Part shown: positions 8,695 through 16,506 of the stretch, in pieces
Numbering within the stretch: position 1 is the stretch's first letter
Layout of the letters: each line of letters begins with the position of its first letter
Source: Bacteriovoracaceae bacterium
GTDB taxonomy: Bacteria; Bdellovibrionota; Bacteriovoracia; Bacteriovoracales; Bacteriovoracaceae
NCBI GenBank assembly: GCA_018649885.1
Contig: JABIHA010000138.1
Coordinates: forward strand, 50,736 to 114,735
DNA length: 64,000 bases
Direction of reading: 5' to 3'
Notes under the pieces: generated by a model
Seen by the model: only the letters and a program-made list of their open reading frames with translations
The model's database searches: none
Told to the model about the DNA's origin: nothing
Made by a program: the position numbers and the translations under genes

Positions 8695-10418
8695 AAGTCT
8701 TAGTACATGCACACGATGCACCTAATACATTTTTAAGTAAGTATATAATCTCATATGACCATAAAGTGATTGCTAAGCAATTTTTATGGTTGGGCATGGT
8801 ATTTCTCGCTATAGGCGGATTGATGGCCATGTTGATAAGGTGGACTTTGGCAAATCCAGGTGTTCCGATGCCTTTTTTTGGCCATCTTCTCTTCCCAAAT
8901 AGTGGCGGAGTTGTTCCCCCCGATTCATATGCCATGCTCTTTACTGAACATGGAACAATTATGATTTTTTGGGCCATCACTCCCATACTTATTGGGGCCT
9001 TTGGCAATCTTTTGATTCCCCTTCAAATTGGTGCCAGGGATATGATTTTTCCCACGCTCAATATGCTCTCTTTTCATTTTACCTTTGTTTCAGGTGTCAT
9101 TATGCTATTAGCACTTTGTACACCTCTTGGTGGTGCTGCTGGTGGATGGACTGCCTACCCCACTCTTTCGTTGAATTTGGGTAGCCCTGGAGCGGGACAA
9201 ACCTTGTGGGCCATCGCTATTTTTCTTTTTGGTATTTCTTCAACTATGGGGGCCATCAATTATATCACGACAGTGATATGCCTTAGGGCCCCAGGCATGG
9301 GTTATTTTGATATGCCTCTTGCTGTATGGGGACTTCTTTTAACAGCGATTTTAAATGCTATCTTTGTTCCAGTTCTTGGAGCAGGTGGGCTACTGCTTGT
9401 TTTTGATAGGGTATTTGAAACCCAATATTTCTTGGCGGGAGCTGCTGCTACTTCTGGAACAGGGGATCCTATTTTATTCCAACACGTATTTTGGATCTTT
9501 GGTCACCCCGAAGTGTACATCCTTATACTGCCGGCTTGGGGAATTGTTTCAGATCTTTTGTCTTTCTTTTCAAGAAAACCAGCATTTGGATATAAGGCCA
9601 CTGCACTTTCAATGTGTGCTATTACCGTTTTGTCTACACTCGTTTACGGTCACCACATGTTTACGACTCAGATGTCACCACTTCTTACTCAAAGTTTTAT
9701 GACTCTTACAATGACGATCTCAATTCCATCGGCCATCTTTTTCGCCAATTGGCTTGGGACTTTATACAAAGGATCGATCCGCTTCACTTCTCCCATGCTT
9801 TTTTCATTGGGAGTTGTTTTTGTTTTCGGTCTAGGTGGTTTAACAGGTCTTTATCTTGGAACTACTACCACAGACTTCTATCTTCACGACACTTACTTTG
9901 TTGTGGGTCACTTTCATTACACCATGGCAGCTTCTGTATTTTTAGCTGGCTTTGGAGCAATCTATTTTTGGTGGCCAAAAATGTACGGTACGATGCTTAA
10001 TGAGAGGCTTGCTAAAGCTCATTTTTGGGCAACCATACTTCCTCTCAACGGTGTGTTTATGGGGATGATGATGATGGGCTATGCGGGGATGCATAGAAGA
10101 CTTTACAATCCCTTCATCTATGACTTTCTTAAAAAACTAATACCAATGAATAATTTTGTTACAACTTGTGCGATCCTAATGGGTTTTGCACAGATTTTCT
10201 TTATCACCAATCTTATTTGGACTTATTTTAAAGGTGAGCAGGCTTCTGATAATCCGTGGGAAGTGGGAACACTTGAATGGACTACACCTTCTCCGGTTCC
10301 ACACTATAACTTTAAATCTATCCCAATTGTTAAGTGTGGACCCCACGAACTTGGGAATCCTAAATTGACTACGGGAAGAGACTTTCAATATCAGACAGAG
10401 GAATTGGTAGAAGTTTAA
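8691..10418 (+). CDS. coxA: Cytochrome c oxidase subunit I (lacks K-channel lysine)
   Basis: A 575-aa heme-copper oxidase core. Metal ligands are intact: H87 and H409 (heme a), H272, H321 and H322 (CuB), H407 (heme a3), plus Y276 of the His-Tyr crosslink in GHPEVY. The D-channel entry D117 and N124, and E274 at its end, are present (A1-type). The K-channel lysine is missing. Bovine K319 lies 28 residues after the second CuB His and 57 before the heme a3 His; the residue at exactly those distances here is F350, in IPSAIFFANWL. Stop and coxC start overlap by one base. Confidence 0.95.
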   Translation: MKVLVHAHDAPNTFLSKYIISYDHKVIAKQFLWLGMVFLAIGGLMAMLIRWTLANPGVPMPFFGHLLFPNSGGVVPPDSYAMLFTEHGTIMIFWAITPILIGAFGNLLIPLQIGARDMIFPTLNMLSFHFTFVSGVIMLLALCTPLGGAAGGWTAYPTLSLNLGSPGAGQTLWAIAIFLFGISSTMGAINYITTVICLRAPGMGYFDMPLAVWGLLLTAILNAIFVPVLGAGGLLLVFDRVFETQYFLAGAAATSGTGDPILFQHVFWIFGHPEVYILILPAWGIVSDLLSFFSRKPAFGYKATALSMCAITVLSTLVYGHHMFTTQMSPLLTQSFMTLTMTISIPSAIFFANWLGTLYKGSIRFTSPMLFSLGVVFVFGLGGLTGLYLGTTTTDFYLHDTYFVVGHFHYTMAASVFLAGFGAIYFWWPKMYGTMLNERLAKAHFWATILPLNGVFMGMMMMGYAGMHRRLYNPFIYDFLKKLIPMNNFVTTCAILMGFAQIFFITNLIWTYFKGEQASDNPWEVGTLEWTTPSPVPHYNFKSIPIVKCGPHELGNPKLTTGRDFQYQTEELVEV

Positions 10419-11005
10419 TGGAAACAATTGATTTAACCATAGATCCAAAGAAAAGAAAGATAGCTGGTGAGGTCGCTTCAACTGTGGCCATGGTGTCTTT
10501 TGCTATGCTTTTTGGAACTCTGTTTATGGGCTACGCTGTTTTTAGGGCCCAACAAGTTGTTTGGCCCCCTATGGGTCTTAGTCTTCCTCCACTTTTTTAT
10601 CCAACTCAGTCTACTATTGTGATTGGAATCAGTTCACTATTTTATGAGGGATTTCGTCATTTTGTAGAAAGGGACGATTTAGGGAAGGCAAAAATTTGTC
10701 TTGTGGCCACACTTGCATTTGGGCTGGCCTTTATTTTTTGTCAGGTGAAGTTGTGGGAAGTGTTAGAGCTCTCAGGAGTTTATCATTACTCTGGAATTTT
10801 TGGCTCTGTGGTTTTTGGTTATACATGGATTCATACTGCTCATGTTGTGCTGGGAATTAGCTCTCTATTGTATTTAGTTTTACCCACTTTTTTTGGGGTT
10901 TTAGGTTCTGCAAATTTAAAAAGCTCAGCAGGACATATAGGAAAGTTTTGGCACTTTTTAGGTATAGTCTGGTTAATAGTTTATTTAATGATATTTTTAT
11001 TTTAA
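10418..11005 (+). CDS. coxC: Cytochrome c oxidase subunit III
   Basis: A 195-aa five-helix subunit III, the length of the short bacterial form. It retains the family pattern FGTLFMGYAVFRAQ...WPP early, the GFRHFVERDDL loop, and the HTAHVVLGISSL and KFWHFLGIVWL helices near the end. Subunit III supports proton uptake into the D-channel and enzyme lifetime. The ATG overlaps the last base of the coxA stop, indicating tight translational coupling. Confidence 0.92.
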   Translation: METIDLTIDPKKRKIAGEVASTVAMVSFAMLFGTLFMGYAVFRAQQVVWPPMGLSLPPLFYPTQSTIVIGISSLFYEGFRHFVERDDLGKAKICLVATLAFGLAFIFCQVKLWEVLELSGVYHYSGIFGSVVFGYTWIHTAHVVLGISSLLYLVLPTFFGVLGSANLKSSAGHIGKFWHFLGIVWLIVYLMIFLF

Positions 11006-11021
11006 TAAAAGGTTCAACTTT

Positions 11022-11906
11022 ATGAATCAGAAAATTTTTGTTCTGTTTGCATTATCTCTAAGTCTTGTCTCATGTATGCAAAGCCATGAGCTTCCAGAAG
11101 AAATTACTTTGGCGGGAGCAGGCGTTGTTACAAAAGATACACTTTATTTGGGTAAAACAACTTATATGGAATATTGTTTTGCCTGCCACGGTGTAAATGG
11201 AGATGGTAAAGGTGTTGCCTCAAAAGGTTTAATTCCACCACCAAGAGATTTCACTCAGGGTATTTATAAATTTGGTTGGGTTATGGCAGGTGATTTGCCT
11301 ACAGATGATGACTTTAAGAGAATTATTAGAAAAGGCCTTCATGGAACGGCGATGCTTAAGTGGGATATTGGAGACAAGAGATTAAATGCTGTTATTCAGT
11401 ACTTAAAAACTTTTGCACCTAAAGTGTGGAAAGGTAGTGATAAAAAAGTCGGCAAATGGGTAGATATTGGAGCTGATCCCTACACCATAGCAAGAAAGAG
11501 TCATGCCATCGCCAAGGGAGCTGAAGTCTATCACAGCGTAGCTATGTGTCAGACATGTCACAGAGCTTATGGCACAAAAGCTGAGTTAAGCCGCTGGAAT
11601 CAAAAATATAACGGTGAGCCTTTGACAGAATTCGACCAAGATATGTACAAACTCAAGACACAAGAATCTGAGTTTGGCGTTAATACCCTTCCGCCGGATT
11701 TTACCTGGCATGAGGTGAGATCCGCAGATACTGTAAGCGAGATTGCCCTTAGGGTGGCAGCTGGAGTATCAGGTACAGCAATGCCAGCTTGGAAAGATAC
11801 CATTGAAGACAATGAAATTTGGGCCGTGTCCTATTACATTCGAAGCTTGATGGATCTTAAACACACCCCTGGTAGGGCCTCTCTCATGAGGAAGCTGGAG
11901 AACTAA
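11022..11906 (+). CDS. Diheme cytochrome c lipoprotein
   Basis: A 294-aa exported protein with two CxxCH heme sites, at C52-C55-H56 (CFACH) and C176-C179-H180 (CQTCH). Likely Met ligands are in GTAMLKW and GTAMPAW. The N-terminus ends in a lipobox-like SLVSC, so it is probably a lipid-anchored periplasmic cytochrome. In the middle of the cox operon, the natural role is electron donor to the CuA site of CoxB. The two domains look like duplicated class I cytochromes. Confidence 0.92.
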   Translation: MNQKIFVLFALSLSLVSCMQSHELPEEITLAGAGVVTKDTLYLGKTTYMEYCFACHGVNGDGKGVASKGLIPPPRDFTQGIYKFGWVMAGDLPTDDDFKRIIRKGLHGTAMLKWDIGDKRLNAVIQYLKTFAPKVWKGSDKKVGKWVDIGADPYTIARKSHAIAKGAEVYHSVAMCQTCHRAYGTKAELSRWNQKYNGEPLTEFDQDMYKLKTQESEFGVNTLPPDFTWHEVRSADTVSEIALRVAAGVSGTAMPAWKDTIEDNEIWAVSYYIRSLMDLKHTPGRASLMRKLEN

Positions 11907-11909
11907 AAA

Positions 11910-12557
11910 ATGGAATTAAGTGCAGGAAAAATTCGCCAAGATAATAAATTGCAAAAAGTTTTGGCCAGTAAGTGGTTTTGGGTTCTCTCAATTTGCTTTT
12001 TATTTTCCTATCCTCTTATAAGGGCGGTTAATAGAGAGCTTCCTCCACCCAGACCAACCCTATATCAAGTTCCAGAGTTTACACTTAAAAATGAGATGAA
12101 TAAGCCTTTTGGTTCAAAAGATCTTAAAGGCAAGGTATACGTGGCCAGTTTTTTCTTCACAAGTTGTTCTGCCACTTGTCCAAAACTTATGGCCAAGATG
12201 CAAAAAATCCAAAAAAGAGTTAGAGGTTTAAGACAAACCATTGCTCTTGTTTCTTTTACTGTTGATCCAGAAGAAGATTCACCAGAAAAACTTTTTAAGT
12301 TTTCAAGAAAGTACAAGGCCAATCCCTATATTTGGCGTTTTTTAACTGGTGAACGAGAAGTTTTAACGAAGCTTTTGGTAAAAGGTTTTAAGGTTCCCAT
12401 GAGCGGAGTAAAAGATCCTGACATTGTTGATTTGGCCCACACTGAAAAGTTTGTCCTTGTTGATAAAGTTGGCGGGATAAAGGGTTATTATGGAACTGAT
12501 CAAAGCGGTATTGATAGAATGATGATTGATATTGGGTTACTTGCTAATGGAATTTAA
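11910..12557 (+). CDS. SCO1/SenC-family copper chaperone
   Basis: A 215-aa membrane-anchored thioredoxin-fold protein needed to load copper into the CuA centre. The CxxxC copper-binding pair is C86 and C90 (SCSATC), and the conserved distal His lies in the DLAHTEKFVLVD segment. One N-terminal transmembrane helix (about residues 20-38) places the domain in the periplasm. It begins 3 nt after the cytochrome c gene stop and precedes subunit IV. Confidence 0.92.
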   Translation: MELSAGKIRQDNKLQKVLASKWFWVLSICFLFSYPLIRAVNRELPPPRPTLYQVPEFTLKNEMNKPFGSKDLKGKVYVASFFFTSCSATCPKLMAKMQKIQKRVRGLRQTIALVSFTVDPEEDSPEKLFKFSRKYKANPYIWRFLTGEREVLTKLLVKGFKVPMSGVKDPDIVDLAHTEKFVLVDKVGGIKGYYGTDQSGIDRMMIDIGLLANGI

Positions 12558-12606
12558 ATTAGGCCCAAGATAGTTATAGCAATGGATTGTAAATTAGGAG
12601 TGAGCA

Positions 12607-12894
12607 GTGAGTGATCAAACAGAGCATAAGAGTCATAAGAAAGAATATTTCCTAGTCTTTTTGGCCCTTGGTGTACTGACTTTAATTGAACTTTTTATCC
12701 CTGGTACTAAAGGTCTTTCTACCTTTGCCAAGGGAAGCGCTCTGACTTTTTTAGCAGTTGGAAAGGCATGTCTTGTTGCCTATTTTTATATGCACCTAAA
12801 AGATGAGACAAGGTATATGAAATACCTTGCAATGGTTCCCATTTCTGCAGCTTTTTATGCTGTAGTCGTTGTCTTAGAATCAATGTTTCGCTAA
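12607..12894 (+). CDS. coxD: Cytochrome c oxidase subunit IV-like protein
   Basis: A 95-aa three-helix protein of the prokaryotic COX IV family, with the characteristic ALTFLAVGKACLVAYFYMHLKDE stretch. It is a small accessory subunit of aa3 oxidases. It starts with GTG after TAGGAG and follows the SCO gene by 49 nt. Position and family agree, so the call is solid, though its exact function in the complex is poorly defined in general. Confidence 0.9.
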   Translation: MSDQTEHKSHKKEYFLVFLALGVLTLIELFIPGTKGLSTFAKGSALTFLAVGKACLVAYFYMHLKDETRYMKYLAMVPISAAFYAVVVVLESMFR

Positions 12895-12912
12895 TAATCG
12901 AGGTTTTTTACC

Positions 12913-13089
12913 ATGGCAGGAAAGCAACACCCCACATCACTGGCCAGCAGATCTATAGAAGATCTTGTTCATTACAAACCAGACCAATTTAAGTTTCCTA
13001 CTTGGGGAGCGGTTATTGTATTGATCGCAGCTTTTATAATCTTAAAAATGTTTATTTATATAAAAGACTCTAAAAGGCATGGGAAATAA
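12913..13089 (+). CDS. 58-aa single-helix membrane protein at end of cox operon
   Basis: A complete ATG-to-TAA frame with a hydrophilic N-terminal third containing SIEDLVHYKPDQFKFP, then one transmembrane helix (WGAVIVLIAAFIILKMFIYI) and a basic tail. GAGG lies about 10 nt before the ATG, and it begins 18 nt after the subunit IV stop. It resembles the tiny extra subunits or assembly peptides found in many bacterial oxidases, but I do not recognise a named family. It ends one base before the convergent gene. Confidence 0.65.
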   Translation: MAGKQHPTSLASRSIEDLVHYKPDQFKFPTWGAVIVLIAAFIILKMFIYIKDSKRHGK

Positions 13090-13090
13090 T

Positions 13091-14206
13091 TTATTGACTG
13101 AGCTTTTCTTGCTCGTCTGTGCTGGCTTTACGCTCTTTTTTTAACGAGAGTTCCATTTCGCTGATTTTTAATTTGAACTCACCGCATATTTCTAAAAACT
13201 GATCGATTTCTTTTTTACTAGGTCCTGTGGGTTTTAAATTGGGCCCAACACTTTTAGTTTGAAGCTTCGATAGTATTGTCCACAAGATAGTTGAAAATAA
13301 GAGGAGCCCAAAGAAGAGCTTACCTAGTTGAGCAAGATCATTTCCTCTGGTGCTGGCCGTGGTGCTTGGAAAATATCCAGTAGATAGTAAAAATTTCTTT
13401 TTAAAAAATTGAAAAGTTAAAAATGAATGATGGAGAGCGTGCTCACCTTCGCCGCCAACTTGAATAAAATATCTATCTTCACTATCAAGTAATTTAGAAA
13501 AGGCCGGTGTTCCCAGAACTATTGGTCTAATGCTGTCTATCGGAGTCAGCTTTGAGTGTTTTATGTGGTAAATATGAGAAAAGCTAAGACCGTTTTCAAA
13601 TTCACTTTGGGTCAATAGTTTATTAAAATAATTTTCTCCTAATTCAAAAATCAAGACCCCAGTGGTATTTTTTGTGTTTTTTATGGGAACGCCAATAAAA
13701 AGAGATGATGAAGAATCTTTTCTAGCGCTATCTATATAGAGTCCACTTTTTTTAACTTTTTCCATAATAGTATTGAATAGTACGCCCAATGAGCCTGTTC
13801 GCTTTAATAGCTGTTTATCTAAAAAGAGGTTTTCTTTGTTAGTGCCAATTACTTCTTTAGTTTTAAATTTAATCATATAAATATTTTTTAGGGAGTTTGT
13901 TTGTCTGGACTTTTGAAGTCTACCATAGGCTAAACGCTCACGAGCTACCACCTCTTCCATTTCACCACTTTCACTAATACTTACAACCCAAGGCTGACGA
14001 GACAGTGCAACTAAACTTTTGACTGTGAGTGATAGCCTTTTTTGAACTAGGTTGGCCTTGTTTCGATTAAGATCATTCAGGGTCGTTTTAATTTGGATAG
14101 AATATATATCGTGAATTTTTTGATAACTGTGCGCGAGTAATATAGTTAGTGGAATACTGATAATCAGTAGACCTTGGAAATATCTATTTTTTAAGATTTT
14201 AATCAC
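13091..14206 (-). CDS. Membrane-anchored periplasmic sensor-like protein without output domain
   Basis: About 370 aa. An N-terminal transmembrane helix (about residues 10-28) is followed by a ~250-residue extracytoplasmic region, a second helix near residue 300 (LGKLFFGLLLFSTILWTIL), and a short charged cytoplasmic tail likely to form a coiled coil. This layout resembles Cache-type sensor receptors, but there is no HAMP, kinase, GGDEF or methyl-accepting domain. The frame runs to a TTG at 14215; the GTG at 14206 is equally possible. No adjacent signalling partner gene is present. Confidence 0.6.
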   Translation of the reverse strand: MIKILKNRYFQGLLIISIPLTILLAHSYQKIHDIYSIQIKTTLNDLNRNKANLVQKRLSLTVKSLVALSRQPWVVSISESGEMEEVVARERLAYGRLQKSRQTNSLKNIYMIKFKTKEVIGTNKENLFLDKQLLKRTGSLGVLFNTIMEKVKKSGLYIDSARKDSSSSLFIGVPIKNTKNTTGVLIFELGENYFNKLLTQSEFENGLSFSHIYHIKHSKLTPIDSIRPIVLGTPAFSKLLDSEDRYFIQVGGEGEHALHHSFLTFQFFKKKFLLSTGYFPSTTASTRGNDLAQLGKLFFGLLLFSTILWTILSKLQTKSVGPNLKPTGPSKKEIDQFLEICGEFKLKISEMELSLKKERKASTDEQEKLSQ

Positions 14207-14226
14207 TATCACCAACTCTATATAGT

Positions 14227-14331
14227 TATACTGATCCCAGTTTGAATTTCAAGTGGCGTATTCCTCGTCGGAGTGTGCTACACGCCTTTCTCGTCATCCA
14301 CTCACTTGAAATCCAAACTGGAATCAGTATA
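14227..14331. repeat. Long imperfect inverted repeat (MITE-like hairpin)
   Basis: Two 29-nt arms, 14227-14255 and 14303-14331, are complementary at 27 of 29 positions. They flank a 47-nt loop that contains a smaller GTGTGCTACAC hairpin. The arms begin TATACTGAT and end TTTCAAGTG. It sits in the gap between two minus-strand genes, with no ORF inside and no T-run, so it looks more like a miniature mobile or REP-like element than a simple terminator. Confidence 0.7.
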
Positions 14332-14382
14332 GTTTATCGGAGCCAGCTGAATGAGAATTTATTAAACCTGAGGGAGAGCTAC

Positions 14383-14835
14383 CTAATGAGAAAGTTGTTC
14401 GCCCTTAAAGTCGTGATCTGAATAGACGATTCTGTCGTGCATTTCGTGGTTAAAGCCACTAATAGATGCCAGGTTGCCTACTTTTCTAAATATTGTCCCG
14501 CATTTATAGCAGATAACAATAGAACCGAGCTTTTTAAAAAGTAGGAGATCAAAAAGATAGAGTATGATGAAGCTGATCCCATAAGTCCAAATTGAAGCAA
14601 TTGCCGCAAGAACAAAAAGGGTGACGCCAATTTTTCGGTTAAAGTCTTTTTGTTTGTAAAAATCTTGTCTTTCACAAAGAGGGCAACATAGTAGATTTCC
14701 TTTTTCATGATCGGCATTAAACTTCACATTGGTTTCGTGAGAGCAGATACTACACTTGGCAATATCACCAGTTGCATCCGGGTGTACATGGACTGCTGAT
14801 CCACATTCACTGCATGTAATTGTAACTTCCATCAT
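14383..14835 (-). CDS. Zinc-ribbon membrane protein, unknown
   Basis: A 150-aa protein with several zinc-binding-like Cys pairs: CSECG and CSICS near the N-terminus, CCPLC around residue 50, and CYKCG near residue 110. A hydrophobic hairpin (about residues 70-100) lies between the second and third. This suggests a membrane-bound protein with cytoplasmic zinc ribbons. Its start overlaps the stop of the upstream membrane gene by 4 nt, so the two are translationally coupled. I do not recognise a named family. Confidence 0.6.
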   Translation of the reverse strand: MMEVTITCSECGSAVHVHPDATGDIAKCSICSHETNVKFNADHEKGNLLCCPLCERQDFYKQKDFNRKIGVTLFVLAAIASIWTYGISFIILYLFDLLLFKKLGSIVICYKCGTIFRKVGNLASISGFNHEMHDRIVYSDHDFKGEQLSH

Positions 14836-15602
14836 AATAACAACCCATGTTCAAAATAAAGATAAGTCGAGATGATCTCGGCAATATAGACAAAGAACAC
14901 CATCACATAAAAAATGCCTGTAGCACTTTGTATGTCTCTCATCTTTACAAGTTTCCAACCAAAATAACTTAATACCAGTAGGATGAGGTATCCCCAAACA
15001 ACTCGCATTATTAACATAATCCAATTAAAAGAATATCCACTGCCGAGAATTGTCCCCTCAGTAAAAAAGTCCATTTTATCAAATGCACCGAAACTCGTTG
15101 CTGTGAGCTTTAACAATAAAAGTGGCCAAAATATGAGAAGCCCTTTTAGAAGCGGTTTATTGCTAAGCTTAGGAGTTACTAGGTACCAGTGACCAAGTAT
15201 CATCACATAGTGAACAACGCCCAGGTAGAGCATACTTGAAAAGTAAAAAAGAAAAGGAACTAGTTTTTGATCCACCAGAAAGTAAGCACAAAGGGTGTGG
15301 GTGACCCCCGAAAGGGTATAGATGGTCCACATCAAAATAGACTTTCCATCGCGGTGGAAAAAATAGGTGATGATTTGGAGAATGATTGTCCCAATGATTA
15401 GTAGAGTGAGTGCTTGGTAGAATGACTCGCCTGATGTTAAAAAAGTTATCAAGGCAACAATCATGGACGTTGCTGAAATTGTGCTGAGGACTCTAATAAG
15501 TCCAGCTCCCGTATTCTTAGAATTTGCTAGGATTGAAAATAGCGTAGAGCCAAAGCTGATACTCAGAAGAAAAAATATGGCAACTTGTCCTATTGATCCC
15601 AA
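14832..15602 (-). CDS. Polytopic membrane protein, unknown
   Basis: A 256-aa, very hydrophobic protein with about seven or eight predicted transmembrane helices and short loops. No catalytic motif is recognisable. The likely start is a TTG preceded by AGAGAG; it lies within the last codons of the upstream Nudix reading frame (13-nt overlap), so the three genes form one minus-strand unit. A loss of the Nudix stop context could affect its translation. Confidence 0.6.
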   Translation of the reverse strand: MGSIGQVAIFFLLSISFGSTLFSILANSKNTGAGLIRVLSTISATSMIVALITFLTSGESFYQALTLLIIGTIILQIITYFFHRDGKSILMWTIYTLSGVTHTLCAYFLVDQKLVPFLFYFSSMLYLGVVHYVMILGHWYLVTPKLSNKPLLKGLLIFWPLLLLKLTATSFGAFDKMDFFTEGTILGSGYSFNWIMLIMRVVWGYLILLVLSYFGWKLVKMRDIQSATGIFYVMVFFVYIAEIISTYLYFEHGLLL

Positions 15603-16018
15603 AACTGCTCTCTTTTTTTCGAATTAAATTCTTTTAAATCCTCAAGGATTTGTACATTGGCCTTTGGGATATGTATCTCAAAATTGTTAAGGGGGCTCCA
15701 CATTCCTTTGGTCTCTAAATTTTGAAACTCTTGCTGGTTTGCCTCTGTGAGAAAGACCTAGAGGGCCACTTTTCTATCGCTGTATTCATGGTTGTATTTT
15801 TTAAAAAATTTGAGGTTTTGGGTCTTGAGACCTGTTTCTTCTGCTAGCTCTCTGCGCGCCGCGGATTCGGCTGACTCCAAGGATCTTATTTTCCCGCCCG
15901 GAAATTCCCACATGCCATCAAGAGGGCCATTTTCCTCTCTTTTTTGGATAAAGGCCTGGCATTCACTTCCCGTGGGGTCCTTCAGGACTATGCTAACTGC
16001 TACATTTATTGTTTTCAC
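15590..16018 (-). pseudogene. MutT/Nudix hydrolase gene interrupted by one in-frame TAG
   Basis: The frame encodes a MutT-like Nudix protein with the complete Nudix box (GGKIRSLESAESAARRELAEETG), which would clean 8-oxo-dGTP or similar nucleotides. A TAG at 15760-15758 ends it after 86 residues. The same frame then continues for 55 more codons without shift, reading VFLTEANQQEFQNLETKGMW and so on, to a TAG at 15592-15590. The joined length of 142 codons fits MutT. The interruption falls where E. coli MutT has LWFWLVE, so TGG to TAG is the simplest change. It may be a recent nonsense mutation, a sequencing error, or readthrough. Confidence 0.8.
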
Positions 16019-16164
16019 AAGCTAACTTGTATCACATTTTTTCAAGCATTCTCAATATCAATAACTTACAACGCTCTGCATGTTCATCACTAATTTAAAT
16101 AGGCCTTTTCTAGCCTTATTTGATGAAATGTTGTATAGTGAACCCTAAAAACCGTGGGATATAT

Positions 16165-16500
16165 ATGAGCGAGCAAATTGTAACTTTGACTGAGAAAGCG
16201 ATTGAGAGAATAGCCCAAATTGTGGCAGCTGAAAGTCCGGCTGAGGGCAAAGGTCTTAGGCTTGGTGTTGTTGGTGGAGGCTGCTCAGGCCTTAGCTACA
16301 AGATTGAATTTAGCGAAATTAAAGACAATGATTTCTCTATTAAGCTTGAAGGTATTCAAATATTAATCGATCCTAAGTCGGCCATATATCTGAAAGATGT
16401 TACCCTTGATTTTCAAGATGGGCTCGAAGGCAAAGGCTTTGTTTTTGAAAATCCCAATGCCAAAAATACATGTGGCTGTGGAGAATCCTTTACCGTTTAA
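16165..16500 (+). CDS. A-type iron-sulfur cluster carrier (IscA/ErpA/HesB)
   Basis: A 111-aa HesB-like protein that carries Fe-S clusters to target apoproteins. The three conserved cysteines are present: C40 in GGGCSGL, and C103 and C105 in NTCGCG near the C-terminus. The ATG at 16165, after GTGGGA, matches the family length; the frame extends upstream without a supported start. It leads a run of iron-sulfur and thiol-redox genes in the same direction. It could be named ErpA, but IscA/ErpA cannot be separated by eye. Confidence 0.9.
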   Translation: MSEQIVTLTEKAIERIAQIVAAESPAEGKGLRLGVVGGGCSGLSYKIEFSEIKDNDFSIKLEGIQILIDPKSAIYLKDVTLDFQDGLEGKGFVFENPNAKNTCGCGESFTV

Positions 16501-16506
16501 ATTTAT

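Noticed and set aside
15758..15760. TAG read as a recoded sense codon
   Set aside because: TAG ends many clearly normal genes in this window, for example the dehydrogenase at 1835-1837, so general reassignment is excluded; only local readthrough remains possible.
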